Source: Christensenellaceae bacterium (GTDB taxonomy: Bacteria; Bacillota; Clostridia; Christensenellales; Christensenellaceae). From it: a DNA stretch of 64,000 bases. How positions within the stretch are numbered: the stretch's first letter is position 1; each line of letters opens with the position of its first letter. The notes beneath the pieces were generated by a model. It made no database searches and was not told where the DNA came from. It saw only the letters and a program-made list of their open reading frames with translations. The position numbers and the translations under genes are program-made. Where the stretch lies: positions 1 through 64,000 of the forward strand of contig JAFWWA010000004.1 of assembly GCA_017523755.1 (NCBI GenBank). Reading direction: 5' to 3'. Positions 1 to 9,179 of this stretch are shown here, one piece after another.

Positions 1-171
1 ATGGGATATGTGTGCGGTATAGCGTCAAAATTCATAAATCCCGCATATATGGCCAGCTTCAGTGAAAAATGGTATGTCCTTATATTCTATTTCATCAATC
101 TCATCGTTGTGGGACTTAACATAACAGTATATTTCAGAAACCGGGCCCTTGACAGGACAAAGGAAGACTGA
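1..171 (+). CDS. C-terminal end of a membrane protein (5' partial)
   Basis: The open frame enters from the left edge and stops at TGA 169-171, giving 56 residues. A hydrophobic stretch (about residues 25-45, WYVLIFYFINLIVVGLNITV) is one membrane segment, followed by a short charged tail ending RTKED. I do not recognise the family from this piece. There is no ribosome binding site in the window, so the first ATG at base 1 need not be the start. A 72-base gap separates it from the next gene on the same strand, so an operon is possible. Confidence 0.6.
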   Translation: MGYVCGIASKFINPAYMASFSEKWYVLIFYFINLIVVGLNITVYFRNRALDRTKED

Positions 172-243
172 CTCAAGGGAGATGGGCCTGTTTCATGATT
201 TGAGATAAGGTCAGAGCGTCTATGGACCGGAGAGGAGACTCAT

Positions 244-969
244 ATGAAGAGATTCATCGATAAAGTAAAGAGCGTTCCCAGATACGGATGGATATTCGGA
301 TTCGTATACTTTGCACTGCAGTACGGGATGTACAGGCTGGGCGACTTCATCAGCCGTATCATAGGAACTATCGACAATGCCTTTGCGCCCAAGATAGCCG
401 TGATAGACGACGCCATACCGCTTATCCCTGTTTTTTCATTCATATACCTCTATTCATATATCTTCTGGATATGCGGGCCCATAGCGGCTTCTCTTACGAA
501 AAAACGCAATTTCATAAACTATATAGCGGGGCTTTCGCTGGCATATGTCATAGGCTTCCTGTTTTTCGTGTTCATGCCGACATATATGGACAGGGTACAG
601 GAGGGGCTCATGCACGCGGCTGACGGCCCGGGTCTATGGAATATGCTTTTAAGGACCATATACGGCGCCGACGGAAGCGCGCTGGCGTTCAATCTTTTCC
701 CGTCTTATCACTGCCTTATAAGCCTGTACTGCTATCTTGCCGTGAGAAAGCAGGAGGAGATATCGAAGGGCTTCAGGATATATTCTCTTGTCATGACTGT
801 GCTCATATGCATGTCCACGGTCTTTACCAAGCAGCATTATTTCATAGATATCATAGGAGGGCTCCTTATATCTGTGCTCTCATACATAGTTACGGGAAAA
901 CTGGATCCCGGCGGAAGGTATCTTAAAAAGCACGGGGAGGCTCAGAGTGACGGACCGGAAACTGTTTAG
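244..969 (+). CDS. PAP2-like membrane phosphatase/transferase
   Basis: This is a 241-residue multi-pass membrane protein of the PAP2 superfamily, nearest in layout to the inositolphosphotransferase/Aur1-like branch. The sequence shows motif C2 as PSYH (153-156) and motif C3 as KQHxxxD (196-202), so both catalytic histidines and the aspartate are present. The KX6RP motif of classical PAP2 enzymes is not evident, which is usual for the Aur1-like branch. About five or six hydrophobic helices surround them. The start is supported by GGAGAGGA upstream of ATG 244. The substrate is unknown; a lipid phosphate or head group is likely. A paralogue lies at 35716-36399. The next gene overlaps the end by 23 bases. 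Confidence 0.8.
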   Translation: MKRFIDKVKSVPRYGWIFGFVYFALQYGMYRLGDFISRIIGTIDNAFAPKIAVIDDAIPLIPVFSFIYLYSYIFWICGPIAASLTKKRNFINYIAGLSLAYVIGFLFFVFMPTYMDRVQEGLMHAADGPGLWNMLLRTIYGADGSALAFNLFPSYHCLISLYCYLAVRKQEEISKGFRIYSLVMTVLICMSTVFTKQHYFIDIIGGLLISVLSYIVTGKLDPGGRYLKKHGEAQSDGPETV

Positions 970-1621
970 GGAAGCTGCCGTAAAACTCAATCTCGGGCTG
1001 ATCCTTTTGGGGATCCTTCTGTTCATCCCGGCAGGGAGCTTCGGATTTACGGGGGCATGGATATTCATAGCCATACTTTTCGTGCCGATGACCGCGGCAG
1101 GCATCGTGATGCTGAAGAAAAGCCCTGAACTTTTAAGAAAAAGGCTTGGAGCAAAAGAGAGCGAGAACGAACAGAAAACGGTAGTAATGCTGTCGGGGAT
1201 AATGTTCCTGCTGGCATTCATTCTTGCGGGGCTGGACTTCAGATTCTCCTGGACGGCTGTCCCTGAGACCGTGCAGTATATATCGGCTGCGGTTTTCCTT
1301 ATCGGATATGCGCTGTACTTCAGGGTGCTTTATGAGAACGCCTATCTTTCAAGAACGGTCGAGGTGCAGGAGGGCCAGAAGGTGATCGACACGGGCCTGT
1401 ACGGGACAGTGAGGCATCCGATGTATCTGTCGACGCTCATAATGTTCCTCATGATGCCGCTGGTGTTAGGTTCGCTCATATCGTTTGCAGTCATTTGCAT
1501 GTATATACCGGTGATAGTAAAAAGGATAAAAAACGAGGAGAAGGTCCTTGCTTCCGGTCTTGAAGGATACAGGGACTATATGGAGAAGGTAAGATACAGG
1601 CTCGTGCCGTTCATATGGTGA
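947..1621 (+). CDS. isoprenylcysteine carboxyl methyltransferase-like membrane protein
   Basis: This 224-residue membrane protein belongs to the ICMT/PEMT methyltransferase group. The C-terminal half carries the family signature: VIDTGLYGTVRHPMY (about 149-163), then a hydrophobic helix pair, then NEEKVLASGLEGYRDY near the end, the S-adenosylmethionine and substrate region. The N-terminal half has three hydrophobic helices. Bacterial members rarely have a proven substrate, so a small-molecule or lipid methyltransferase is as far as I go. The start is GTG at 947 with GGGGAGG six bases before it, inside the end of the PAP2-like gene, so the pair is probably translationally coupled. Confidence 0.78.
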   Translation: MTDRKLFREAAVKLNLGLILLGILLFIPAGSFGFTGAWIFIAILFVPMTAAGIVMLKKSPELLRKRLGAKESENEQKTVVMLSGIMFLLAFILAGLDFRFSWTAVPETVQYISAAVFLIGYALYFRVLYENAYLSRTVEVQEGQKVIDTGLYGTVRHPMYLSTLIMFLMMPLVLGSLISFAVICMYIPVIVKRIKNEEKVLASGLEGYRDYMEKVRYRLVPFIW

Positions 1622-1729
1622 GGAGCCTTTGTGATATTCCCTGCCGGAGAAGCCCGGCAGAGGACAGATGTTTCTGACATTTCTTTAGCAAAAGATATAT
1701 TGGTGGATATCAGGGACTGGGAGGTGCCT

Positions 1730-4318
1730 ATGAAGAAGGATATGATCCGTTTTATCTCATTCATATGCATTTTTATGTCCCTTTTTTCATGGTCAGTTCC
1801 TGCCTCGGCCGATGATGAGACATATACGTCATTTACGGCATCGATAGCCGGGACCACCTTCGGCAACAAGGCCGATCTCCCGTATACCGTGAGGGCTGAC
1901 TTTGACCTAAGATGGCTCACATCCTGCTGTACGGCTCAGTACAATGACGGGCTCGCGACTTTCTCGAATCTTCTTTCGGCGGACATTTATACGGGAGCTG
2001 CAGTAAAAAGGCAGCCTTTTACAGGCACATATGATAATAAGGCCTTTCTCTCATCCTTCGGATTCACCGACATAGAAGAGGCGAACATAGGAGCAGGTGC
2101 GGCTGAGGATAAGCTCGATACCACATTTCTCATAACGGCTCACAGGGAGGCAGTGATAGACGGGAAAGGGTATGACATATTCGTATGTGTCATAAGGGGG
2201 ACCGACAAGGGCACCGGTGAGTGGGAGAGCAATTTCGATATCGGGAGCACCTGTGCCGAGTATCAGGTAACGGGTGAGCATCCGGAGTGGACGAACAGCG
2301 ATAATCATAAGGGCTTTGACGTTGCTGCAACGAGGGCAAAAAAGGTCATAGACGGGTATCTTGAGAGCATTCCCTTAAAGGAAGGATATCAGAGGACGAT
2401 GCTCCTTACCGGCCATTCAAGGGGAGCTGCCGTGGCGAACATACTTGGCGCGGCATATGAGGACGACCCGGGTATAAGGAGCTATACGTATACCTTCGCG
2501 TGCCCTAACACATCGGTCATGGAAAGTGAGAAGGCCGCGTCATATAACAGCATCTACAATCTCATAAACGAGAATGATTTCATAAGCGTGATGCCTCTAA
2601 AAGAGTGGGGCTTCAGACGCTACGGGACAGATATAACGAGGGATATCTATTCCGACAGCACCATGAAAAAAGCGCTTGAGAACATAAACAGGAACACATA
2701 CAGGAAGGCTGATGTCGGAGCTATCGAAAAGAGCTTTGAGGCCGTATCGAAGGACAGGGACGGGATGTACAGATACGTCACCGAAACGAGGTCCTTCAAG
2801 ACAAGGGAGATGCAGCAGATAGAGCTCCATACCCTCGAGGATACTGTAGCCCTTCTTGGCGCGGAAAAGTTCACGAGCCTTGAAGCTTCTGAAAAAAAAG
2901 ACGGGAACGGGGTATATACCTTAAAGATAACCCAGTGTCCCGCGGTCTATGCCATGGGGCTCGGGCAGATAATGTCTCAGAGATCGGACACGGTGAAAGC
3001 CCTCTCTCTTGCGGCAAGGCTCCTTGCCCTTCTGCCGAAGGGCTCTCCTGAGAGAAAGAGCATGCAGGTCATGTATGAGAATATAAAGGGGCTTGCCGCT
3101 CCGCATGAGGTGGCGGCTACATACATCATGACCAAGTATGTCAAAGGGAACAGGGAGCCGCTGCATGCCGGGGGCGAGGCCACATGTGTGTCAAGAGCCG
3201 TGTGCAGGGAATGCGGCACCGAATACGGCGGCACGGATCCGGGTAACCATATAAGAAGGGAGCTCATGGGAGCAAGGGCCGCTACATATATCTCCAACGG
3301 ATACAGCGGCGATATAGTATGTTCGGACTGCGGAAAGACGGTAGAGACGGGCCATACCGTAAGAAGACTGTCGCAGACAGACCTTGCGGGCCTTGAATAT
3401 AAGCTTTCCTTTGAGGAAGCGGAGTATACCGGGGAGGAGATAGAACCCGCTATCTTCCTGTTCCACCTCGGAAGAAAGGTCGACCCGTCACTTTATACGG
3501 TCGAATATGAGGACAATGTGGATCCAGGAAAGGCAAAGGCGGTCATAACATCCGTGCCCGGGAACAATCCGTATAACGGGACCCTTGAGGTGGAGTTCGT
3601 TATCCTTCCAAGATCTCCCGAGCCTGTGCCGACCAGTAACGCCGGACCTCAAAAGAGTCCTGAAAAGCCACAGGCGAGCAGGATACCCGGATCGTACAGG
3701 GGAGAGGACGGCAAGGAGGGGACCGTATATGAAAAAACGGATCCCATGATCATAGTATATATTACGGCAGGGATCATTCTCGTCCTTCTTATCGGCATAC
3801 TTTTCATTGCTTCACGGAACAGGGCAGAAGTTCAGGATGATGAAGAGGAGAATGAGGATATAGAGGCGGCAGAGGAAAGGCTCGTGCTGCCGAGAAAACA
3901 GGCGATACCTGAAAATGAGATGCAGTATGCTTTAAAGGCAGTGGCGTATATAAAGGAGAATTCGGGAAAGCCTGTCCCGGCCCCGTGGAGAGTGGCGGAA
4001 GAGGACAGAAAAGCATTCAAGAAAGACAGGCAGGCCTATTATACAGGCCTTGCCATGAGGATGAGGCTCATATGCCCCGATATTGATGAGGAAGAGGAAG
4101 AGGATATCCGGGAGATAGTTAGGAGCATCATAAACGGAAGGCCCGAAGGACTGCTCACCGCCGCAGGCCTCGACTATGAAAGAGCGTACAGGGATACCAG
4201 AGCCGGAAAGAGGAAGGCTCCAAGAGACAGCTATTTTGAGAGGTTTTTAAGCTACAGGATAATGACAGGACTTATGAATCTTAAGGACACGGAAACAGGA
4301 CAGGATAAGGAGAATTGA
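1730..4318 (+). CDS. secreted, membrane-anchored class 3 lipase-like protein
   Basis: The 862-residue product begins with a clear signal peptide (MKKDMIRFISFICIFM, cleavage near SASAD-like VPASADD). An alpha/beta-hydrolase domain of the lipase class 3 type follows, with the nucleophile elbow GHSRG at 228-232 (Ser230). Two Cys pairs, C492/C495 and C531/C534, form a zinc-ribbon-like surface module. A Pro-rich linker precedes one membrane helix (about 673-694) and a charged cytoplasmic tail of about 165 residues rich in Glu and Lys. I chose ATG 1730 because GGGAGG lies just before it and the signal peptide starts there; the frame is open 33 codons further upstream. Lipid substrate is inferred. 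The downstream GH2 gene starts one base after its stop. Confidence 0.75.
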   Translation: MKKDMIRFISFICIFMSLFSWSVPASADDETYTSFTASIAGTTFGNKADLPYTVRADFDLRWLTSCCTAQYNDGLATFSNLLSADIYTGAAVKRQPFTGTYDNKAFLSSFGFTDIEEANIGAGAAEDKLDTTFLITAHREAVIDGKGYDIFVCVIRGTDKGTGEWESNFDIGSTCAEYQVTGEHPEWTNSDNHKGFDVAATRAKKVIDGYLESIPLKEGYQRTMLLTGHSRGAAVANILGAAYEDDPGIRSYTYTFACPNTSVMESEKAASYNSIYNLINENDFISVMPLKEWGFRRYGTDITRDIYSDSTMKKALENINRNTYRKADVGAIEKSFEAVSKDRDGMYRYVTETRSFKTREMQQIELHTLEDTVALLGAEKFTSLEASEKKDGNGVYTLKITQCPAVYAMGLGQIMSQRSDTVKALSLAARLLALLPKGSPERKSMQVMYENIKGLAAPHEVAATYIMTKYVKGNREPLHAGGEATCVSRAVCRECGTEYGGTDPGNHIRRELMGARAATYISNGYSGDIVCSDCGKTVETGHTVRRLSQTDLAGLEYKLSFEEAEYTGEEIEPAIFLFHLGRKVDPSLYTVEYEDNVDPGKAKAVITSVPGNNPYNGTLEVEFVILPRSPEPVPTSNAGPQKSPEKPQASRIPGSYRGEDGKEGTVYEKTDPMIIVYITAGIILVLLIGILFIASRNRAEVQDDEEENEDIEAAEERLVLPRKQAIPENEMQYALKAVAYIKENSGKPVPAPWRVAEEDRKAFKKDRQAYYTGLAMRMRLICPDIDEEEEEDIREIVRSIINGRPEGLLTAAGLDYERAYRDTRAGKRKAPRDSYFERFLSYRIMTGLMNLKDTETGQDKEN

Positions 4319-4319
4319 G

Positions 4320-6635
4320 ATGTCAGTAAAGAACGATATCGGACTCAACTGGAAGTTCCATATGGGAGACGATCCGCAGGCCGAATACATGGGATATGAC
4401 GACAGCGCCTGGAGGACGGTCACTGTGCCCCATGACTGGTCAGTCGAACAGCCTTTTGACAGGAAGTATTCGAGCGGAGCCGGATACCTTCAGGGCGGTA
4501 CGGCCTGGTACAGAAAACATATAGAGTTGCCCGACGGAGTCAGGGGGAAGAGGATAAGGCTCACGTTCGACGGCGTTTACAAGCACGCTCAGGTATGGGT
4601 GAACAGCAATTACATGGGCAGGCACGCGTACGGATATACGGCTTTTTCATATGACGTATCTTCCTTCATGCATGAAGGAGAGAACGTTATAGCGGTAAGG
4701 GTCGAGCATGAGGAGACTGCCGATTCAAGATGGTTCACGGGAAGCGGTATCTACAGGAACGTATACATAGAGATATCAGATCCCGTATCTTTCACCGAGA
4801 ACGGTATCTTCGTCTATACGGAAAAGCTGGCAGGGAACACCGCTGTCATGAATGTCAGATATGATACCTACGGCGCTGACAGGGTTAGGTTCATCCTGAA
4901 GGATCACGAGGAAAATGAGATAACGGAAACATGGATGGCTGAAGGCAGCGGCACCGCCGATATAATCTTCACCGGACCCAGGCTCTGGAGCCCTGAAGAT
5001 CCGTACCTTTACAAGCTTACGGCAGAGGCATATTTTGACGGTGAGTTAAGGGATACGGTAACTCTTAAGACCGGTGTCAGACAGTTCAGGTTCGACGCGG
5101 ATAAAGGGTTCTTCCTTAACGGAAAGAATATGAAGATAAAGGGCGTATGCGTGCATCACGACGGGGGAGCCCTTGGAGCCGCAGTGCCAAGATGTGTATG
5201 GGAGAAGCGGCTCATAAAGCTTAAGGACATGGGCTGCAATGCCATAAGGACCGCGCATAATCCGCCTTCTGACGTTCTTCTGGATCTTCTTGATGAGCTT
5301 GGATTCCTCTGTATGGATGAGGCGTTTGACGAGTGGGAAGGCACGAAGAACAAATGGTGGCAGGGGCATAACGTATATCCCCCGAAACGCTTCGGATATG
5401 CCGAGGATTTCCACGAATGGCACGAAAAGGATCTTGCCTCGATGGTGTTGAGGGACAGGAACCATCCGTCCGTGATACTCTGGAGCATAGGCAACGAGAT
5501 CGACTATCCGAATGATCCCTATGTATCTCCTTTGTTTAAGGAGGTGTTCGGGAACAATGATGCCAATAAACCGGCCCAGGAGAGACAGTATGATCCGAGA
5601 AAGCCCGACGCTTCGCGCCTTCCCGTGATCGCGGCAGAGCTCACTGAGATAGTGCACAGCCTCGATCATACAAGACCTGTCACGAGCGCTCTTTCGTTCC
5701 CCGAGCTTTCCACAAAGACCGGATATGCCCAGGTGCTCGATGTCGCGGGCTACAACTATAAGGAAGGGTTCTATGACGCGCATCATAGGGAATTCCCCTC
5801 CCAGATAATGATAGGGAGCGAGAACAGCCATTCGCCTGAGGCCTGGCATGCCGTGACCGACAGGGAGTTCATAAGCGGACAGTTCGACTGGACTGGAGTC
5901 GATTTCCTGGGTGAGTGCAGGGGATGGCCTTTAAGGATATCGGAAGCCGGCCTTCTCGACCTTGCAGGCAATGAGAAGCCCGTATATTATCTTAAAAAAG
6001 CGATGTGGGACAGCGAGCCCTTCGTAAAGATAACCTTCAGGAAGGATGAGGATGACAGAAAAGGGACGCTTCTTTTCAAGGGAAAGACCGGAGACTTCAT
6101 GCAGGCCGTGTGCTATACCAATCAGGAGAGAGTGAGACTCTATGTCAATAATGATCTTATAGGAGAGAAGCCGGCGGGAAGAGAGAACGGATACGCAGCG
6201 GTGTTCGAAATACCCTATACCGACGGGATCATAAGGGCTGAGGCAGGAGATACACAGGACGCCGTTATGTCATGCGGGAAGGCATCGGTCATAGAGATGA
6301 TGCCGGGAAGCAATCATATAAAAGCTGACGGTCATGATACCGTGATGGTCGAGGTCAGAGTACTTGATGAGAACGGCATACCGGTATCGACGGATGATGA
6401 GATATCGTATCAGATCCTGGGCGATGCCGAGATAATAGGGATAGAGAACGGCATACCCGATGACCTTACCCCTTACAGCGAAAAGAGGAGGAGGACGAAG
6501 GACGGCAGGGCTGTGCTGTATGTGAGAGCCGGTACTGCCCCGTGTGAGATCGGCGTATACGCCGTTAACAAGGACAGGACACTGAACGGATTTGCAGGAC
6601 TCATAAGCACGCCTGATCATCTCCTTGGAAAATGA
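4320..6635 (+). CDS. glycoside hydrolase family 2 (beta-galactosidase-like)
   Basis: A 771-residue GH2 enzyme without a signal peptide, hence cytoplasmic. In order it has the sugar-binding jelly roll (TVPHDWSVEQPF near 35-50, GVYKHAQVWVN near 85), an immunoglobulin-like domain, the TIM barrel, and C-terminal beta domains. The acid/base is Glu393 in WSIGNEI and the nucleophile Glu501 in IGSEN. KAVR-like RTAHNPP (about 314-320) is the usual GH2 signature. Exact specificity (beta-galactosidase or another beta-glycosidase) cannot be told from the sequence. ATG 4320 follows AAGGAG and lies one base after the lipase stop, so it is probably translated by coupling. A second GH2 gene lies at 58338-60704. 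Confidence 0.88.
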   Translation: MSVKNDIGLNWKFHMGDDPQAEYMGYDDSAWRTVTVPHDWSVEQPFDRKYSSGAGYLQGGTAWYRKHIELPDGVRGKRIRLTFDGVYKHAQVWVNSNYMGRHAYGYTAFSYDVSSFMHEGENVIAVRVEHEETADSRWFTGSGIYRNVYIEISDPVSFTENGIFVYTEKLAGNTAVMNVRYDTYGADRVRFILKDHEENEITETWMAEGSGTADIIFTGPRLWSPEDPYLYKLTAEAYFDGELRDTVTLKTGVRQFRFDADKGFFLNGKNMKIKGVCVHHDGGALGAAVPRCVWEKRLIKLKDMGCNAIRTAHNPPSDVLLDLLDELGFLCMDEAFDEWEGTKNKWWQGHNVYPPKRFGYAEDFHEWHEKDLASMVLRDRNHPSVILWSIGNEIDYPNDPYVSPLFKEVFGNNDANKPAQERQYDPRKPDASRLPVIAAELTEIVHSLDHTRPVTSALSFPELSTKTGYAQVLDVAGYNYKEGFYDAHHREFPSQIMIGSENSHSPEAWHAVTDREFISGQFDWTGVDFLGECRGWPLRISEAGLLDLAGNEKPVYYLKKAMWDSEPFVKITFRKDEDDRKGTLLFKGKTGDFMQAVCYTNQERVRLYVNNDLIGEKPAGRENGYAAVFEIPYTDGIIRAEAGDTQDAVMSCGKASVIEMMPGSNHIKADGHDTVMVEVRVLDENGIPVSTDDEISYQILGDAEIIGIENGIPDDLTPYSEKRRRTKDGRAVLYVRAGTAPCEIGVYAVNKDRTLNGFAGLISTPDHLLGK

Positions 6636-6714
6636 CGAAGGCTGTCAGACGTACCTGCAGATATCCGCAGCTGTAAGAGCGGGATCTTATTTTTGCATCC
6701 TGTTAGAATAAGGA

Positions 6715-6743
6715 AAGAGGGACCATGCTTAATGGTCCCTCTT
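6715..6743. terminator. bidirectional terminator between convergent genes
   Basis: A perfect 12-bp stem AAGAGGGACCAT / ATGGTCCCTCTT with a 5-base loop GCTTA sits between the convergent GH2 gene and the glutamate synthase operon. The T tract is weak on both sides. Confidence 0.7.
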
Positions 6744-6779
6744 CTGATAAAAACTGTATATGCTGCACGGCAGCCTATC

Positions 6780-7499
6780 CTAATTCTGCACGTACATCTG
6801 CTTATATGGATTGCTGCTGTCGGGAGTTATGACGGTGAATGTGCCTTTCATGATCTCTTCCGCATCCGTATGGAAGAGCTCTGAGAACTTAAGTACATGG
6901 CTCCTGATCATAAGAAGATCCTCTTTTAAGGCCGGTCTGGCGGTCACCTGTTCGGGGAATACTATATCTTCCGGATCTGAGCGGAGAAACATCTTTCCGC
7001 CATGCATACCCGTGCAGGGGAAGCTGCCGATGATCTTCTTTTCCCGTTCCCACAGATTAAGTACTATTATGATGCCCCCGGCCTGGTACTCCCCAAGGAA
7101 GCTCCCGGCCCTTCCGCCTATCACTATGACGGGTATCTTGTCCTCGTATTCCTTCATATGGATGCCTGCCCTGTAGCCGGCGTCTCCCTTTACGAATATG
7201 CTGCCTCCGCGCATTGCATACCCTGCAGCATCCCCGATGTTACCGTGTACTATTATGCTGCCCTCATTCATGGTATCGCCAACGGCGTCCTGGGCGTTGC
7301 CCATGACGGTTATGACGGCTCCGTTGAGATATGCCCCAAGAGCATTTCCCGGGGTCCCGGTTATCACGATATCTTTTCCTGACATGCCTGCCGCTATGAA
7401 GCGCTGTCCCAGGCATCCGTCAATTAAGACGCTTTCTCTTACGTCTCTTATCCGGTCGTTTATCTGCCTGTGGTCAAGGTCTTTTGCGTTTATCTGCAT
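6780..7499 (-). CDS. glutamate synthase GXGXG-domain subunit
   Basis: This 239-residue protein corresponds to the C-terminal GXGXG beta-helix domain of glutamate synthase, encoded alone as in archaea and many Clostridia. Repeated glycine-rich turns (GTPGNALGAYLNG, GNIGDAAGYAMRGG, GDAGYRAGIHM, GGRAGSFLGEYQAGG) show the right-handed beta helix. In the one-chain enzymes this domain braces the amidotransferase and FMN domains around the ammonia tunnel. It is the last gene of the five-gene operon, 6 bases after the FAD subunit gene, and ends before the terminator at 6715-6743. Confidence 0.88.
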   Translation of the reverse strand: MQINAKDLDHRQINDRIRDVRESVLIDGCLGQRFIAAGMSGKDIVITGTPGNALGAYLNGAVITVMGNAQDAVGDTMNEGSIIVHGNIGDAAGYAMRGGSIFVKGDAGYRAGIHMKEYEDKIPVIVIGGRAGSFLGEYQAGGIIIVLNLWEREKKIIGSFPCTGMHGGKMFLRSDPEDIVFPEQVTARPALKEDLLMIRSHVLKFSELFHTDAEEIMKGTFTVITPDSSNPYKQMYVQN

Positions 7500-7505
7500 T
7501 GATCG

Positions 7506-8738
7506 TCATACCGCCTTTCCGAATCTGTCTTTTCTCATATCACCGGTAAGTGCCGCAGTGGTAGCTCCTTTTTTCATCAGATCGAAGTCGATCTCTTTAA
7601 GTGGAGTCTTTTCCCTTATGAGGGATGTGAGGATACCGGCGCGTTCGCTCATGCCCAAGAGCATGAAGCCCTTAAGTACTCCGTCTTTTATGAACAGTCT
7701 CTTTATACCGTCTAATGTCCTCTCTTCATAGAGCTCTCCCTCATAGCTTCCGGCCGTCATTATATGATATCCGAAGAACCCGATGGAGTTTATCGGCAGG
7801 GCGGTATCAAAGCGGGCGTTCCCTCCGGCCATGTTGACTCCTGCCGTATATCCGCCGATCGAAGCGGAAGGAAGCACGGCCATGACCTTTCTTTCGCCTG
7901 AAGAGATGTCATATGCTTCCGCGCAGTCGCCCGCGGCATATATGTGCTTTATGGAAGTCTCCATACGGCTGCTGACCGTTATCCCCCGCCCGGTATCGCC
8001 CCCGATATCCTTTATGAGCGATATGTTGGGACGTACGCCTACAGCCAGCACGAGCACATCGAAGTCCCGGGTTTTTCCGCTCTTCATGAATGCCCGGTCG
8101 TTTTCAAAGCTTAAAACACTGTCGTTAAGGAGAAATGAAATCCCTTTTTCCTCGAGATGCCTTTTCACAAGAGAAGCACATTCATCATCCAGTATGCTTG
8201 AGAGTACTCTTCCTGCAAGGTCGCATACGGTTATGCTTTTGGCTCTTCCATAAAGGCCTTCCGCACATTTGAGACCTATAAGGCCAGCTCCTATTATAAG
8301 GACCCTGGTATTTCCCGTAATGGCTTTTTCAAGGCCTAAAGCATCGTCAAGCGTCATGAATCCGTACTTCCTGCTCACGGTATCAAGTCCTTTTATAGTG
8401 GGGACGAAAGGAGACGATCCCGCGGCAATGAGGAGGGAATCATATGAGAGGATCTTCCCGTCGTCAGTGGTGACTTTTCTCTTCACACTGTCTATCTTTA
8501 CGGCAGTCCTTCCGTATAGGACACTCACTCCGTTTCTCATGTAGAAATCCTCATCCCTGTATCCGATCCTTTTAAGATCGGTCTTGCCCTCAAGATAATA
8601 TGATATAAGGGGACGGCAGTACACCGGGTGCTCCTCTTTAGATATGACAGTTATAGGGCCTTCCTTATCTCTGCTCCTTATCCCTTCTATGGCGTTTGCT
8701 GCTGTCGCGCCGTTCCCTATAATAAGGTATCTCTTCAT
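7506..8738 (-). CDS. FAD-dependent NAD(P)H oxidoreductase subunit of glutamate synthase
   Basis: A 410-residue pyridine nucleotide-disulfide oxidoreductase of the NAD(P)H-rubredoxin/nitrite reductase type. The N-terminal FAD motif is IIGNGATAANA (about 6-16), the NAD(P)H motif is VLIIGAGLIGLKCAEGL (about 145-161), and the second FAD motif is HIYAAGDCAEA (about 265-275). There is no redox-active CxxC pair, as expected for this branch. From its place between the ferredoxin and GXGXG genes I infer that it feeds electrons from NAD(P)H to the iron-sulfur chain of the synthase. Its ATG overlaps the ferredoxin stop by four bases (ATGA), a sign of coupled translation. Confidence 0.85.
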   Translation of the reverse strand: MKRYLIIGNGATAANAIEGIRSRDKEGPITVISKEEHPVYCRPLISYYLEGKTDLKRIGYRDEDFYMRNGVSVLYGRTAVKIDSVKRKVTTDDGKILSYDSLLIAAGSSPFVPTIKGLDTVSRKYGFMTLDDALGLEKAITGNTRVLIIGAGLIGLKCAEGLYGRAKSITVCDLAGRVLSSILDDECASLVKRHLEEKGISFLLNDSVLSFENDRAFMKSGKTRDFDVLVLAVGVRPNISLIKDIGGDTGRGITVSSRMETSIKHIYAAGDCAEAYDISSGERKVMAVLPSASIGGYTAGVNMAGGNARFDTALPINSIGFFGYHIMTAGSYEGELYEERTLDGIKRLFIKDGVLKGFMLLGMSERAGILTSLIREKTPLKEIDFDLMKKGATTAALTGDMRKDRFGKAV

Positions 8739-9175
8739 AAGGACCCACCTCTGTCTTCATAGACTATTGCCCTGTTGGGACAGCCCTTTACACAGGCGGG
8801 CATGTCCACCGTATTTCCGGTACAGAGCTCGCACTTGGTCATCACTCCGTCTTCACCGGGTAAAAGCGCTCCGAAAGGGCAGACCAGCACGCATGTCCTG
8901 CAGCCTACGCACCTGTTCCTGTCTATCCTTACCACACCGTCTTCCTTACTTATGGCGCCTGCGATGCAGCTCCTTACGCATATGGGATCTTCGCAGTGCC
9001 TGCAGGAAACGGCGTATGTGATCCTGTCGCCTTCCTCCACATGTATGCGCGGGAACAGCGGTCTTCCCTTAAGGGCATATGTCATGTCTTTAAGACCAGA
9101 ATTGGCAAAGGCACAGTTGTATTCGCACAGATGGCATCCGAGACACCACTCTTCATTCACATAGACACGCTTCAT
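8735..9175 (-). CDS. 4Fe-4S ferredoxin subunit of glutamate synthase
   Basis: A roughly 146-residue HycB-like polyferredoxin. Cys clusters can be seen in CLGCHLCEYNC near the N-terminus, CRHCEDPICVRSC, CVGCRTCVLVCPFGAL, and CELCTGNTVDMPACVKGCP near the end, enough for about four clusters. It should carry electrons between the FAD subunit and the FMN subunit. I prefer ATG 9175 (MKRVYVNEEW), four bases after the upstream stop, because related proteins begin this way; ATG 9193, which overlaps the upstream gene and has a GGGA element, is the alternative. Confidence 0.85.
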   Translation of the reverse strand: MKRVYVNEEWCLGCHLCEYNCAFANSGLKDMTYALKGRPLFPRIHVEEGDRITYAVSCRHCEDPICVRSCIAGAISKEDGVVRIDRNRCVGCRTCVLVCPFGALLPGEDGVMTKCELCTGNTVDMPACVKGCPNRAIVYEDRGGSL

Positions 9176-9179
9176 ATCA

